In this document: positions 9,114 through 17,721 of the stretch, one piece after another
How the letters are laid out: every line of letters begins with the position of its first letter
How positions within the stretch are numbered: the first letter of the stretch is position 1
DNA from: Dyadobacter jejuensis
GTDB lineage: Bacteria; Bacteroidota; Bacteroidia; Cytophagales; Spirosomataceae
Length of the DNA: 64,000 nt
Direction: 5' to 3'
Assembly (NCBI RefSeq): GCF_003149085.1
Contig: NZ_QGDT01000011.1
Span: 62,001 to 126,000, forward strand
Notes under the pieces: model-generated
What the model saw: the letters and a program-made list of their open reading frames with translations, nothing else
Database searches by the model: none
Told to the model about the DNA's origin: nothing
Made by a program: the position numbers and the translations under genes

Positions 9114-10133
9114 TCAAGGAAGGACAGTCTCCCTTTCTACTGGTGTCAGCCCCAATATTTCCTGGAAAAACTGATCGGTAGCCTGATATACGCTCTCCAC
9201 ATCCTTGGAGCGAATATAAGAGGCGATCACATGGTCAGCTACGTCGGGGAAGGCTACTTCGCGCTTCTGGGCCTCGGGAGTCCCTAGCAGGGGGAACATC
9301 TTGCGCATGGCTTCTACCGAAACTACGGGGTCCTGCTCCTCTTCATTTTTATAATAATACCCCAAAAACAAGGGCACGGTAATCTTCTCATAAATGTCGG
9401 GACGGGCTACTGCATCCATCGTCTTTTGCAAGGTCAGCAACCCATTGGTATTATAGCCCTGCAGCCAATACTGAGCCTGCAGCGGGTCCTCATCCTTCGA
9501 AATGCTATGCTCCCCTATCACGGTTTTCAGAATTTGCTTACCCCAGGGGCCGGTGGTGAGCTTAAGGGCCGGATTGGCCACCGCCATACAAGGAGCGTAT
9601 AGCACCACCCCTTTGAGCTCCGGATGCTCGGAGGCCAGGAATACGGTGAGCAGCCCACCGGCAGAAGTACCGATAACGATGACGCTGTCGCCCAATTGCT
9701 TGCCTATAGCCAAGGCTTCGTTGGCCCCTGCCACAAAATTTTCTGGGGTCAGATCGTCGAAGGCGTTGGAGTCGGCAATACCGGCATCATGCATACGGGC
9801 CAGATACAGATTGGCCCCATAACGTGCCGCTAACTCCTTGTGCACGGGCTCTCCTTCGGCCCAGCTCGCCCCAAAGCCATGGATGTATACGATGCTGTAC
9901 GGGGTTTTTACCTTGTTGGCGGTATCGGCCCATACGATTCGGGCCGCATTGTCGGGCTTAAGATCCTGAACCTGCCTTTCTTTACGATTAATATCCGACT
10001 CTAACTGGGACAAATCCGAAGCAACGGCTGGCAGGCTGGCATCTAACTGAGCAGGTGTGGGCTTGGGACCCACAAAATAAACAACGGCCAATAGGGCGAA
10101 GAATCCTATGACCCAGAGAATTATTTTTAACAT
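9114..10133 (-). CDS. Alpha/beta hydrolase with N-terminal membrane anchor
   Basis: A 339-residue hydrolase. Residues 4-20 form a signal anchor (ILWVIGFFALLAVVYFV) without an obvious cleavage site. IVYIHGFGASW carries the oxyanion HG motif, the nucleophile elbow is GTSAGG (Ser at about residue 157), and DVADHVIAS near the C-terminus supplies the probable catalytic His. It resembles serine aminopeptidase S33/carboxylesterase-type lipases. The substrate cannot be read from sequence. Confidence 0.8.
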   Translation of the reverse strand: MLKIILWVIGFFALLAVVYFVGPKPTPAQLDASLPAVASDLSQLESDINRKERQVQDLKPDNAARIVWADTANKVKTPYSIVYIHGFGASWAEGEPVHKELAARYGANLYLARMHDAGIADSNAFDDLTPENFVAGANEALAIGKQLGDSVIVIGTSAGGLLTVFLASEHPELKGVVLYAPCMAVANPALKLTTGPWGKQILKTVIGEHSISKDEDPLQAQYWLQGYNTNGLLTLQKTMDAVARPDIYEKITVPLFLGYYYKNEEEQDPVVSVEAMRKMFPLLGTPEAQKREVAFPDVADHVIASYIRSKDVESVYQATDQFFQEILGLTPVERETVLP

Positions 10134-10240
10134 ATATTAAGAGCGTAAAAAGTTTCTTTCTTTTTAAAGTTCACTAGTTTTAAGCATTTTATTGGATAAA
10201 AATCCAATGTATTTACCATTTTAACAAAAAAAGAAAGGGT

Positions 10241-10248
10241 TATCTTTG
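10241..10248 (+). promoter_or_regulatory. Bacteroidota-type promoter -7 element for a small RNA
   Basis: The octamer tatctttg is an exact match to TAnnTTTG. It lies just before a compact structured stretch ending in a T-run and 118 bases before the response regulator start. Confidence 0.5.
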
Positions 10249-10253
10249 ATATC

Positions 10254-10340
10254 AGTGGACCTGCCTCCTGCTCACACCCTCCACGAAGGGTACTAGTGAT
10301 GGGGGTGAAACCCACCTAGAAGACAAGTCCCGCATTTTTT
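10254..10340 (+). ncRNA. Candidate small structured RNA gene (unidentified)
   Basis: A stretch of about 85 bases between a TAtcTTTG promoter and a run of six T (10335-10340) with no start codon of a plausible gene. It can close end-to-end by ggac near 10257 with gtcc near 10327, contains the small hairpins ccct/aggg and ggg-tgaaa-ccc, and between stem and ends has unpaired C/T-rich and A-rich sides. Size and closing-stem-with-bulge layout would fit a 6S-like RNA (the 6S-Flavo family is one to test), but I cannot confirm a family. It may instead be a 5' leader of the response regulator gene that begins 25 bases after the T-run. Confidence 0.4.
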
Positions 10341-10365
10341 AAAATTTCGAAAGAGTTCATCCGCT

Positions 10366-11052
10366 ATGGCCAACCTATTACTCGTTGAAGACGACGCAAA
10401 CCTTGGAATACTACTCCAAGAGTACCTCATAGACAAGGGGTTCCCTACCGACTTGGCTACCGACGGGGAGAAGGGCTGGCAGGCCTTCGTCGACCAAAGC
10501 TATGACCTGTGTATTTTCGATGTCATGATGCCCAAAAAAGATGGATTCTCTTTGGCCAAAGAGGTCAGAATGAGCGGTCGGGATACGCCCATCATCTTCC
10601 TAACCGCCCGATCTATGAAAGAAGATACCCTACAAGGTTTCCGGGTAGGTGCCGACGACTTTATTACCAAGCCCTTCGACCGCCAGGAACTCGTGCTACG
10701 GATAGAGGCTATCCTAAGGCGTTATAAAAAAGAATCGGCTCCCCTCCCCGATACTCAGATATACCCCATCGGCTCGCTAACTTTCGACTATGCCCACCAG
10801 CAGCTAATATGCCCCGAAAAAACGGCCAAACTGACCTCCAAAGAGTCGGAATTACTCCTGCTGTTCTGTCAGAATCTGAATCAGCCCATCAGCCGTAGCT
10901 TCGCCCTCAAAACCATCTGGGGCGACGATTCCTATTTTAACGCCCGCAGCATGGACGTCTATATTACCAAGCTCCGTAAATACCTCCGAGAGGACCCTTC
11001 TATCCAGATCATGAACCTCCATGGAGAAGGCTTTAAGCTGATGGTTGGGTAA
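10366..11052 (+). CDS. OmpR/PhoB-family response regulator
   Basis: A 228-residue two-component regulator. The receiver domain (1-120) has the acidic pair EDD at 8-10, the phosphorylated D52 in FDVMMPKKDG, the Thr switch in FLTARS and the Lys in KPFDRQEL. The C-terminal winged helix (about 130-226) has the recognition region SMDVYITKLRKYLREDP. It resembles RprY-type orphan regulators of Bacteroidota; no histidine kinase gene is adjacent, so the partner lies elsewhere. It follows the candidate small RNA. Confidence 0.92.
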   Translation: MANLLLVEDDANLGILLQEYLIDKGFPTDLATDGEKGWQAFVDQSYDLCIFDVMMPKKDGFSLAKEVRMSGRDTPIIFLTARSMKEDTLQGFRVGADDFITKPFDRQELVLRIEAILRRYKKESAPLPDTQIYPIGSLTFDYAHQQLICPEKTAKLTSKESELLLLFCQNLNQPISRSFALKTIWGDDSYFNARSMDVYITKLRKYLREDPSIQIMNLHGEGFKLMVG

Positions 11053-11179
11053 CTGAAAATGGATAAATAAGGTGAAAGCAGGTAAATTGAAAGAACTTGA
11101 ATACCTTGCCGGTTGTTTTTACAAAAATATTAGATCACAGCCCAGGCCTTGACTGCGCCGGGGCTTAAGCCCATATAAA

Positions 11180-12166
11180 ATGATTGATTTAAACCGGCGC
11201 CGTCCCCGCCGCAATAGAAAGTCCGGGGCCATCCGTGACTTGGTTCAGGAAACCAACCTACAGGTTTCTGATTTCATTTTCCCCATGTTCGTACAAGAAG
11301 GCAGCCACCAAAAGGTGGAGGTAAAATCCATGCCGGGAATCTACCGCTTTTCGTTGGACACTCTTCTGGAAGAATTGAAAGAGGTTACCGACCTCGGAAT
11401 TAGGGCTATAGACCTCTTCCCCAATTATCCGGAGAGCAAAAAAGACCGCCATGCTACCGAAGGTTATCAAGAAGATACCTTCTACTTGAAAGCCATTACG
11501 GCCATTAAAGAGAAGTTCCCCGACCTGGCCATTATGACCGACATCGCCATGGACCCCTATAGCTCCGACGGACACGACGGTCTGGTAGAGAATGGCGTGA
11601 TTCTCAACGATGCCACCCTCGATATTTTGGGCAAGATGGCCCTGGCACAAGCCAAGGCAGGAGCCGATATACTAGGCCCCAGCGACATGATGGACGGCCG
11701 AGTAGGCTATATCCGCGACCTGCTCGACGAGGCACAGTATACCGACGTGAGCATCATGTCCTATTCGGCCAAATATGCCAGCGCTTTCTACGGCCCTTTC
11801 CGCGACGCCCTAGAGTCGGCCCCTAAATTCGGCGACAAAAAAACGTATCAAATGAACCCTGCCAATGTCCAGGAAGCCCTGCTCGAAGCCCAACTCGACT
11901 TCGAAGAAGGCGCCGATATGCTCATGGTAAAACCTGCCTTGGCTTATCTGGACATCATCAAACTCTTGGACGACCACTTCAATATCCCCATTGCGGCTTA
12001 TAACGTGTCGGGAGAGTACGCCATGGTAATGGCCGCAGCACAAAATGGCTGGCTCGATGGCCAACGAACCATGATGGAGGTCCTGATGAGCATCCGTCGC
12101 GCTGGTGCTAAATGCATACTCACTTATTTTGCCAAAGATGCAGCCAAGGTCTTAAACGAAAGATAA
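11180..12166 (+). CDS. hemB: Porphobilinogen synthase (delta-aminolevulinic acid dehydratase)
   Basis: A 328-residue enzyme condensing two 5-aminolevulinates into porphobilinogen, the second step of tetrapyrrole synthesis. The two Schiff-base lysines are in SYSAKYASAFYGPFRDA (about residue 199) and MVKPALAYLD (about residue 251); GPSDMMDGRV and RAGAKCILTYFA are family signatures. The metal-site region reads TDIAMDPYSSDGHDG, lacking the Cys triad of Zn-dependent enzymes, which fits the Mg-dependent type. It is 127 bases after the response regulator gene and probably transcribed alone. Confidence 0.96.
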   Translation: MIDLNRRRPRRNRKSGAIRDLVQETNLQVSDFIFPMFVQEGSHQKVEVKSMPGIYRFSLDTLLEELKEVTDLGIRAIDLFPNYPESKKDRHATEGYQEDTFYLKAITAIKEKFPDLAIMTDIAMDPYSSDGHDGLVENGVILNDATLDILGKMALAQAKAGADILGPSDMMDGRVGYIRDLLDEAQYTDVSIMSYSAKYASAFYGPFRDALESAPKFGDKKTYQMNPANVQEALLEAQLDFEEGADMLMVKPALAYLDIIKLLDDHFNIPIAAYNVSGEYAMVMAAAQNGWLDGQRTMMEVLMSIRRAGAKCILTYFAKDAAKVLNER

Positions 12167-12203
12167 TAGGTCTTTCATCCCTTTGGTATAAAGTACCACT
12201 CCA

Positions 12204-12259
12204 CCCATCGAAATGCTTCTTGGTTACCGACTCTGGCACCCATACGGCCTTTCGATGGG
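12204..12259. other. Inverted repeat between hemB and the M28 peptidase gene
   Basis: A 10-bp perfect stem (cccatcgaaa with tttcgatggg) spans a 36-base loop. There is no T-run, so it is not a plain terminator; it may be an operator or an mRNA stability element. Confidence 0.4.
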
Positions 12260-12336
12260 ATGGGTATCAAAATTTAACTGTCCCCAAAAACAAAATTACC
12301 CTTTATCATCCCTAGTCATTGCCTGATACCAGTACT

Positions 12337-13872
12337 ATGAAATTACAATCCTTCGCCCTAGCGGCCTTCACGGCACTACTTATTTCTCAACCCGTAGCCG
12401 CTCAGAAACGGAAGAAAACGGAACTCCCCGAGACCATTATTACTCAGGCTGAAACAGCCTCCCATATGCGTTTCTTAGCCTCCGACGAGCTACAGGGGCG
12501 TCGTACTGGCGAGCAAGGCAACCGGGTGGCTGCCAGATATATTGCTGAGCAATACCGCCGACTAGGCATAGTCCCAGTTACAGGCATAGATGCCGATGCT
12601 CCTAATGCCTATTTCCAGGAAGTGGCCTTCGAAAAATTAGGAAGGAACGGCTCCGGCGAGATCCTCGCCCAGGCCGACCGTTTCGTAAGTGGTAAAGACT
12701 GGATCCTGATGAGTGGGGAGGCGGCCGACTTGGAAGCACCCTTGGTGTATGCCGGCTTTGGCCTCGAAAACCAAGATAAGGGATGGAACGACTACAAAGG
12801 CATCGATGTCGCCGGAAAAATCGTATTGGTACAAAGTGGTACCCCCGACGTCCAAACTCCTAGTGAAATTATCGCTAGCTCAACAGAAAAACGAAACCTG
12901 GCCATCGCCAAAGGAGCTATTGGGGTCATTGAGCTCTTCGACGCTCCTATGCCCTGGAACATCGTCCTCAACTACTTTAGCGGAGAAAAAATAGCCCTCG
13001 CTCAATCCCAAAATAAGGACTCCAAGGTGATTCCCCACGCCTGGATTAACGGCAAAGAAGCCAATATTGTGCGCTCTTTGCGGGGAGTAGAAAATATTCG
13101 TTTTAAAACCAGCGGTCGGCAGCGGCAGCTTATCTCCAGTGCCAATGTGGTGGGGCACATCCCCGGCACCGACCCCATCCTAAAAGATGAATATGTGTTG
13201 CTATCGGCACATTATGACCACGTGGGAGTTGGCCAACAAGGTGGACAGGCTTATAGCCCAGAAGACAGCATATTCAACGGCGCTCGCGACAATGCCTTTG
13301 GCTCGGTAGCCCTGCTGACAGCCGCTCAGGCTTTATCGCAGCACCCTCCAAAACGCTCGGTACTCGTAGTGGCCCTTACGGGCGAGGAAATTGGGCTTTT
13401 GGGAAGTCAGTATTACTCGGCACACCCCTTGCTACCCCTCAACAAATGCATCTTTAACCTAAACTCGGATGGGGCCGGCTATAGCGATACCACCATTGTG
13501 GCCGTTATGGGCCTCGATAGGACGGGAGCAAAAAAAGAAATTATGAAAGCCGCCAAAACGTTTGGCCTGGGGGTCTTCGCCGACCCCTCTCCCGAACAGG
13601 GGCTCTTCGACCGCTCCGATAATGTTTCTTTCGCTAAAAAAGGTATTCCGGCACCCACCTTTTCGCCAGGCTTTACCTCTTTTAGCGGCGATATTATGAA
13701 GTATTATCATCAGGCTATCGACAATCCTGAAAGTATCAACTTCGACTACCTCCATCGCTTTTCCCAAGCCTTTAGCTTAGCCGCTCGACTGATTGCCGAT
13801 AAAGAAACGGCACCCTTCTGGAGCGAAGGAGACAAGTATGAAAAAGCAGGGAATGCTTTGTATGGGAAGTAG
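12337..13872 (+). CDS. Secreted M28-family metallopeptidase with PA domain
   Basis: About 511 residues from ATG 12337, chosen over an upstream TTG because a signal peptide starts at once (MKLQSFALAAFTALLISQPV, cleavage after AAAQ-like VAAQ). A protease-associated insert lies at about 110-250. The zinc peptidase domain carries all ligands: His and Asp in LSAHYDHVG and GARDNAFG, the catalytic Glu pair in LTGEEIGLLGS, an Asp in NLNSDGAG and a final His in YYHQAIDN. It is expected to act as an aminopeptidase in the periplasm or outside the cell, like other Bacteroidota M28 enzymes of the YwaD/aminopeptidase Y type. Confidence 0.9.
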   Translation: MKLQSFALAAFTALLISQPVAAQKRKKTELPETIITQAETASHMRFLASDELQGRRTGEQGNRVAARYIAEQYRRLGIVPVTGIDADAPNAYFQEVAFEKLGRNGSGEILAQADRFVSGKDWILMSGEAADLEAPLVYAGFGLENQDKGWNDYKGIDVAGKIVLVQSGTPDVQTPSEIIASSTEKRNLAIAKGAIGVIELFDAPMPWNIVLNYFSGEKIALAQSQNKDSKVIPHAWINGKEANIVRSLRGVENIRFKTSGRQRQLISSANVVGHIPGTDPILKDEYVLLSAHYDHVGVGQQGGQAYSPEDSIFNGARDNAFGSVALLTAAQALSQHPPKRSVLVVALTGEEIGLLGSQYYSAHPLLPLNKCIFNLNSDGAGYSDTTIVAVMGLDRTGAKKEIMKAAKTFGLGVFADPSPEQGLFDRSDNVSFAKKGIPAPTFSPGFTSFSGDIMKYYHQAIDNPESINFDYLHRFSQAFSLAARLIADKETAPFWSEGDKYEKAGNALYGK

Positions 13873-13876
13873 CTGA

Positions 13877-13989
13877 TGGCAGTAGGCCATAGGCTGTAAG
13901 CAATAAGCCAGCGCTACCTTTAACATTTAACCTTTAACCGCACGGCGCCTCCCTAACCCCTAAAAAATCCCTAATCCCTAAAAACCCTA
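13877..13989. repeat. Degenerate 7-base-phased repeats
   Basis: Three short blocks keep a 7-base step: AGGCNNT/AAGCNNT types at 13877-13911, (C/A)TTTAAC at 13918-13938, and (T/C)CCCTAA at 13950-13989. They occupy the gap after the M28 peptidase gene and match in style the large array at 38.5 kb and the blocks between the leu genes. Confidence 0.7.
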
Positions 13990-14101
13990 ATTCTGTCGAG
14001 TATAAGTGGCCATTCGTAGATTAGCATTAGAAGGCGTTAAACTTCTCCCTTCCCAGGGCTTCTAACCTATACAAACGAAACATAAACAAACCATATAAGC
14101 C

Positions 14102-14464
14102 ATGAAAAAAGCCATCTTAACCATCGCAGCCCTAACCATTTTATCATTAGGAAACAGCTTTGCACAACGTGCAGCAAAGGTGATCGTCGTGCAGCAGCCT
14201 AAGGTTGTTAGTCAGCCGGTAGTGAATTACAATGTAGCTACCCTGGACCGTATCGTAAAGTTGAGTCGCCAACAAGAATCGCAGATCCTTAAAATTGAAC
14301 GCGAGTACGACCTGCTAGCACGCAACCGCCGAGCAAAAAATCAGGGGCAATTGGAACTCCAAAAGCAAAAGGATATCATTGCAGTGCTAACGCCCAAGCA
14401 ATACGACCGATTGAAAGTCTATGAAAAGGGTCTACGAAATAGCCGGGTAGCATATCGCTATTGA
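14102..14464 (+). CDS. Small secreted helical protein, Spy/LTXXQ-like
   Basis: A 120-residue protein with a signal peptide (AILTIAALTILSLGNSFAQ, cleavage near residue 22). The mature part is predicted mostly helical and charged: SRQQESQILKIEREYD and a second element AVLTPKQYDRLKVYE, resembling the LTxxQ repeats of periplasmic CpxP/Spy chaperone-like proteins. The function is not established. It ends at a shared bidirectional terminator facing the DPP-IV gene. Confidence 0.7.
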   Translation: MKKAILTIAALTILSLGNSFAQRAAKVIVVQQPKVVSQPVVNYNVATLDRIVKLSRQQESQILKIEREYDLLARNRRAKNQGQLELQKQKDIIAVLTPKQYDRLKVYEKGLRNSRVAYRY

Positions 14465-14473
14465 TCCCTGAAC

Positions 14474-14518
14474 AAAAAAATCCCTCAAAACCGATATGGA
14501 TCTTTGAGGGATTTTTTT
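14474..14518. terminator. Bidirectional terminator
   Basis: A stem aaatccctcaaa with its complement, 13-base loop, seven A on one side and seven T on the other, between convergent genes. Confidence 0.92.
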
Positions 14519-14533
14519 GCCTATAGCAGCATC

Positions 14534-16717
14534 TTACCTTCCTCCAGGAGGGCAGTTTCTCTTTAAGTATTCGGTGCATAGGGTACGCAAATGCCGGTTG
14601 GTACCGGCCCCTTCCGAAATACTATGGGAGCGGTTGGGGTAGGCCATAAACTGGAATACCTTGTCATGTTTAATCAGCTCATTGAGCAACATCTCCGCAT
14701 TCTGATAATGCACATTATCATCGCCGGTACCATGGATATAAAGCAAGTTACCTACTAGATTGCCCGCATGGGTAACGGGCGATCCTAGTACAAAATCTTC
14801 CCGATTCTCTTGGGGAATACCCATATAGCGCTCCTGATAGATATTGTCGTAGGTAAGCTGATTGCCAACGGCAGCGACGGAAATACCCGTTTTGAATATT
14901 TTAGGGTATTGGAACAAGAGGTTCAGCGTTGAAGAGCCCCCTCCACTCCAGCCGTGTACAGCCACTCTGCTGGTATCGATAAAAGGGAACCTTTCGAACA
15001 TCGCCGTAGCCGCTCCAGCCATATCTCTGATATTGATTCTACCGATATTCCTATAAATAGCTTTTCTCCAGGCACTTCCCTTTGGCGAGGGCGTTCCGCG
15101 GTTGTCCATGGAAGCATATATGTAGCCATCGGCGGCCATACTTCCTTCATATATTCTATTTCTCCCCGTCCCATAGGTGTCTTTAACGGTACTGCTCGCA
15201 GGCTCTCCATACACAAAATACACGATAGGATATTTCTTGTTGGGGTCAAAATCGTTGGGCTTAACCATCCATGCATCCACTTCTACGCCCTCGGCCGTAG
15301 TGACACGGAAAAACTCAATATTGTTCTTGATGGCATTTACCTTATCCATATTATTGGCTATGGAGCCTTCTGCATCCACAGCCTTATGGTCGGGCAGGGT
15401 GATCCACTCCATCATGGGGGCCGTACGCGCGTTGGAGAACGAGTGAATGGCATAGCGCCCTGCGGGAGCTATTTCGTAGCGATGGGTACCACTAAGCTCC
15501 TTCGGACTCACCCGTACCGCCTTACCAGTACCATCCAAAGCCGTTTTGTACAAATAGCTCTGGGTAGCATTGTCTGGCGAAGCCATAAAATAGTAGGTAT
15601 TATTTTTTTCATCGATGCGTACGGGTTCTATCATGTCAAAATCGCCCTTGGTAATTAAGGTCTCCTTCTTTCCGTCGCGGCTTACCCGGTAGGTATGGCG
15701 CCAGCCGTCTTTCTCACTCACCCATAGAAACTCCTTGCCGTCGGCTATCCAATCCCATCCCACGGGATCGTTGTCCCAGCGGCTCTTGATATCGATCCAA
15801 GCCTTGTCCGATTCTGTATAAAAGGTTTTGGCCTTACCATTTTTGGTATTCACGTACATCAAGGTACTATGGTTTTGTTTCCTGTTCAGTTGCTGCACCA
15901 CCAGCTCGTTGGGCTTACCCGACCATTCCATTCTGGGCAAGTAGGTATTCTGAGGATCGCCAGGGATATCCATCCAGCTGGTTTTGCCCCCTGCCGCCGA
16001 CACCACCCCAATTTTGTAAGGCGAAGGCGTTTCTCCCACTTTAGGATACTCTACGGGTACATTAAAGGAATAGATGGAGTCGGTATTGTTGATCATCAAA
16101 AAGTTACGGATTTTACGAGCATCCAGTTGCCAATAGGCGATCTGCTGGCTGTCGTCGCTCCAGCGGAATCCATCCCGGCAATCGAACTCCTCTTCATAAG
16201 CCCAGTCGAAAGTTCCGTTGATGATCCGCTCGGTACCATCCTGAGTAAGCTGGGTAATCTTACCGCTCGCTAGGTCTTCGGCATATACATTATGTTGGCT
16301 GACATAAGCCACTTTTTGGCCATCGGGCGAAAACTTGGCGAACATCAACGACGATTCCGGCAGACCTTTCCCCAATTGCTTGAGAGATTTGGATTTCAAA
16401 TCTGCCACCCAGTAGTCTCCCCGGGTATCGTAGCGCCATACCCTGCGGGTGTTGGTATAAATAAGGGCTTTGTCGCCAGAGCTCGTCATGGTATAGCTAC
16501 GGATAGGCAATGAAGCCCCCATGCCTCTTGGAGTGAGCAACAGTTTGCCTACCAAGGTTTTTTGCTCTCCGCTGGGCATACTCACTTGCACAATTTCACC
16601 TTCCTGCACATCGCGATAACCGGAGCCGTCGGCCAGCCACTGAAAGTTGGCAGGCACCTGAGCGAAAATCTGACAAGAAATCAGAAATAGAAAGATGAAT
16701 TTAAATACTATCTTCAT
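14534..16717 (-). CDS. S9 family peptidase, dipeptidyl peptidase IV type
   Basis: A 727-residue secreted serine peptidase (signal peptide MKIVFKFIFLFLISCQIFAQ). The N-terminal beta-propeller (about 25-470) contains DWAYEEEF, the Glu-Glu motif that binds the free N-terminus of substrates in DPP-IV. The C-terminal alpha/beta hydrolase domain has the catalytic Ser in HGWSGGGS, Asp in HGTGDDNVH and His in PNRSHSI. Together these indicate release of Xaa-Pro dipeptides in the periplasm. The usual GWSYGG is GWSGGG here. Length matches the family. Confidence 0.93.
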   Translation of the reverse strand: MKIVFKFIFLFLISCQIFAQVPANFQWLADGSGYRDVQEGEIVQVSMPSGEQKTLVGKLLLTPRGMGASLPIRSYTMTSSGDKALIYTNTRRVWRYDTRGDYWVADLKSKSLKQLGKGLPESSLMFAKFSPDGQKVAYVSQHNVYAEDLASGKITQLTQDGTERIINGTFDWAYEEEFDCRDGFRWSDDSQQIAYWQLDARKIRNFLMINNTDSIYSFNVPVEYPKVGETPSPYKIGVVSAAGGKTSWMDIPGDPQNTYLPRMEWSGKPNELVVQQLNRKQNHSTLMYVNTKNGKAKTFYTESDKAWIDIKSRWDNDPVGWDWIADGKEFLWVSEKDGWRHTYRVSRDGKKETLITKGDFDMIEPVRIDEKNNTYYFMASPDNATQSYLYKTALDGTGKAVRVSPKELSGTHRYEIAPAGRYAIHSFSNARTAPMMEWITLPDHKAVDAEGSIANNMDKVNAIKNNIEFFRVTTAEGVEVDAWMVKPNDFDPNKKYPIVYFVYGEPASSTVKDTYGTGRNRIYEGSMAADGYIYASMDNRGTPSPKGSAWRKAIYRNIGRINIRDMAGAATAMFERFPFIDTSRVAVHGWSGGGSSTLNLLFQYPKIFKTGISVAAVGNQLTYDNIYQERYMGIPQENREDFVLGSPVTHAGNLVGNLLYIHGTGDDNVHYQNAEMLLNELIKHDKVFQFMAYPNRSHSISEGAGTNRHLRTLCTEYLKRNCPPGGR

Positions 16718-16893
16718 AAAAAAGGCTAATTGAAAGGTTGGACCACATATTAAACCACAATGTTAACAAATTGACCGACAAATTCCGATAACCGGCTTAA
16801 AGAGTCCGCACCTATCCTGTTAACAAAAACCTATTTCCTGTTGTGGGTCAACTTCCTTAATCGGGCCATTTTAGATGAAGTAAAGAATAGGAT

Positions 16894-17355
16894 TTATTGG
16901 GTCGTTTCACCGCCCATGGCAGTGAGTACCCGGTCGATCGGCTCCCAGAGTTCTATTTTATGGCCATCCTCATCGAGGATATGGACAAATTTACCATAAT
17001 CGTACGTTTCGATTTCATCCACAATTGTCACGCCCTCCTTTCTCAGCTTATCGACGAGTGCTTCCAGGTTTTGAACCCGATAGTTGATCATAAACTCCTT
17101 TTTGGAAGGCTCAAAATAGGCACTATCCGATTTAAAAGGGCTCCATTGCAAATAATTGATTTCCTCGGGCCGGTGTGTATTCCTAAACTCAAAGGTAGAG
17201 CCCCACTCGGTGGTTACCAAGCCCAAATGCTGAGCATACCAAGACCTTGTTTTTTCGGGATCCTCCGAAAAGAAGAATATCCCACCTATCCCCGTCACTT
17301 TGGGAGTAGACCGATCTTCGCTCCCTTCCGTGTTCTTTTGTGCACTGTCTTCCAT
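16894..17355 (-). CDS. VOC (glyoxalase/bleomycin-resistance) family protein
   Basis: About 153 residues from ATG 17355; an upstream frame to a TTG at 17412 exists but would add a Pro-rich tail not typical of the family. The core GIGGIFFFSEDPEKTRSWYA, QHLGL, FMINYRVQNLEALVDKLR, VHILDEDGHKIELWEP shows the paired beta-alpha-beta-beta-beta modules of vicinal oxygen chelate proteins, ending in the Glu metal ligand (KIELWEP). Function within this broad family cannot be read from sequence. Confidence 0.8.
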   Translation of the reverse strand: MEDSAQKNTEGSEDRSTPKVTGIGGIFFFSEDPEKTRSWYAQHLGLVTTEWGSTFEFRNTHRPEEINYLQWSPFKSDSAYFEPSKKEFMINYRVQNLEALVDKLRKEGVTIVDEIETYDYGKFVHILDEDGHKIELWEPIDRVLTAMGGETTQ

Positions 17356-17721
17356 AATTTCTGATGGTTTTAATAAAAAACTACCCGGCCATGCCGGACT
17401 CATCGATACCAAAAAGTCAAATATTACTTCGTTAAGCTACAAAATTTTCACCATTTATTGCAGCGATGAATGAAATAAGGAAGAAGGGTAGTAAAGCCCA
17501 TGGCCGATAGTACCATTCCCCCTTAGCAAGCATGCATTTGAGGGGTTTTCCTTCCTACTACATTTATTTCGTATCAGGGTCTCCTAGAATATACGTAAAC
17601 AGGGCCTCTTACCGATTACTAACTTTTTACCCACATTAATAATCATTCTTCGTAGTATTCAGTGAACATTGCGTAACTTTTCGTAATAAAGTAAACCCTA
17701 CCCATCAAAAATAATTTGAAT
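17356..17721. other. Intergenic region between VOC gene and metalloprotease gene
   Basis: About 366 bases between divergent genes. I see no plausible coding frame. An AT-rich stretch before the metalloprotease holds taacttttcg near 17671, close to but not matching the TAnnTTTG promoter form. Confidence 0.5.

Noticed and set aside
10127..10315. 62-codon minus-strand frame over the candidate small RNA
   Set aside because: Runs through the promoter and structured region with no protein-like features.
10254..10340. TPP, cobalamin or SRP RNA
   Set aside because: The conserved cores (CTGAGA of TPP, the cobalamin box, the GGAAG...AGCA loop of SRP RNA) are absent.
14954..15658. Long open frame (234 codons) on the plus strand inside the DPP-IV gene
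   Set aside because: It lies wholly antisense to a gene with full peptidase motifs and has no recognisable domain; the codon pattern mirrors the real gene.
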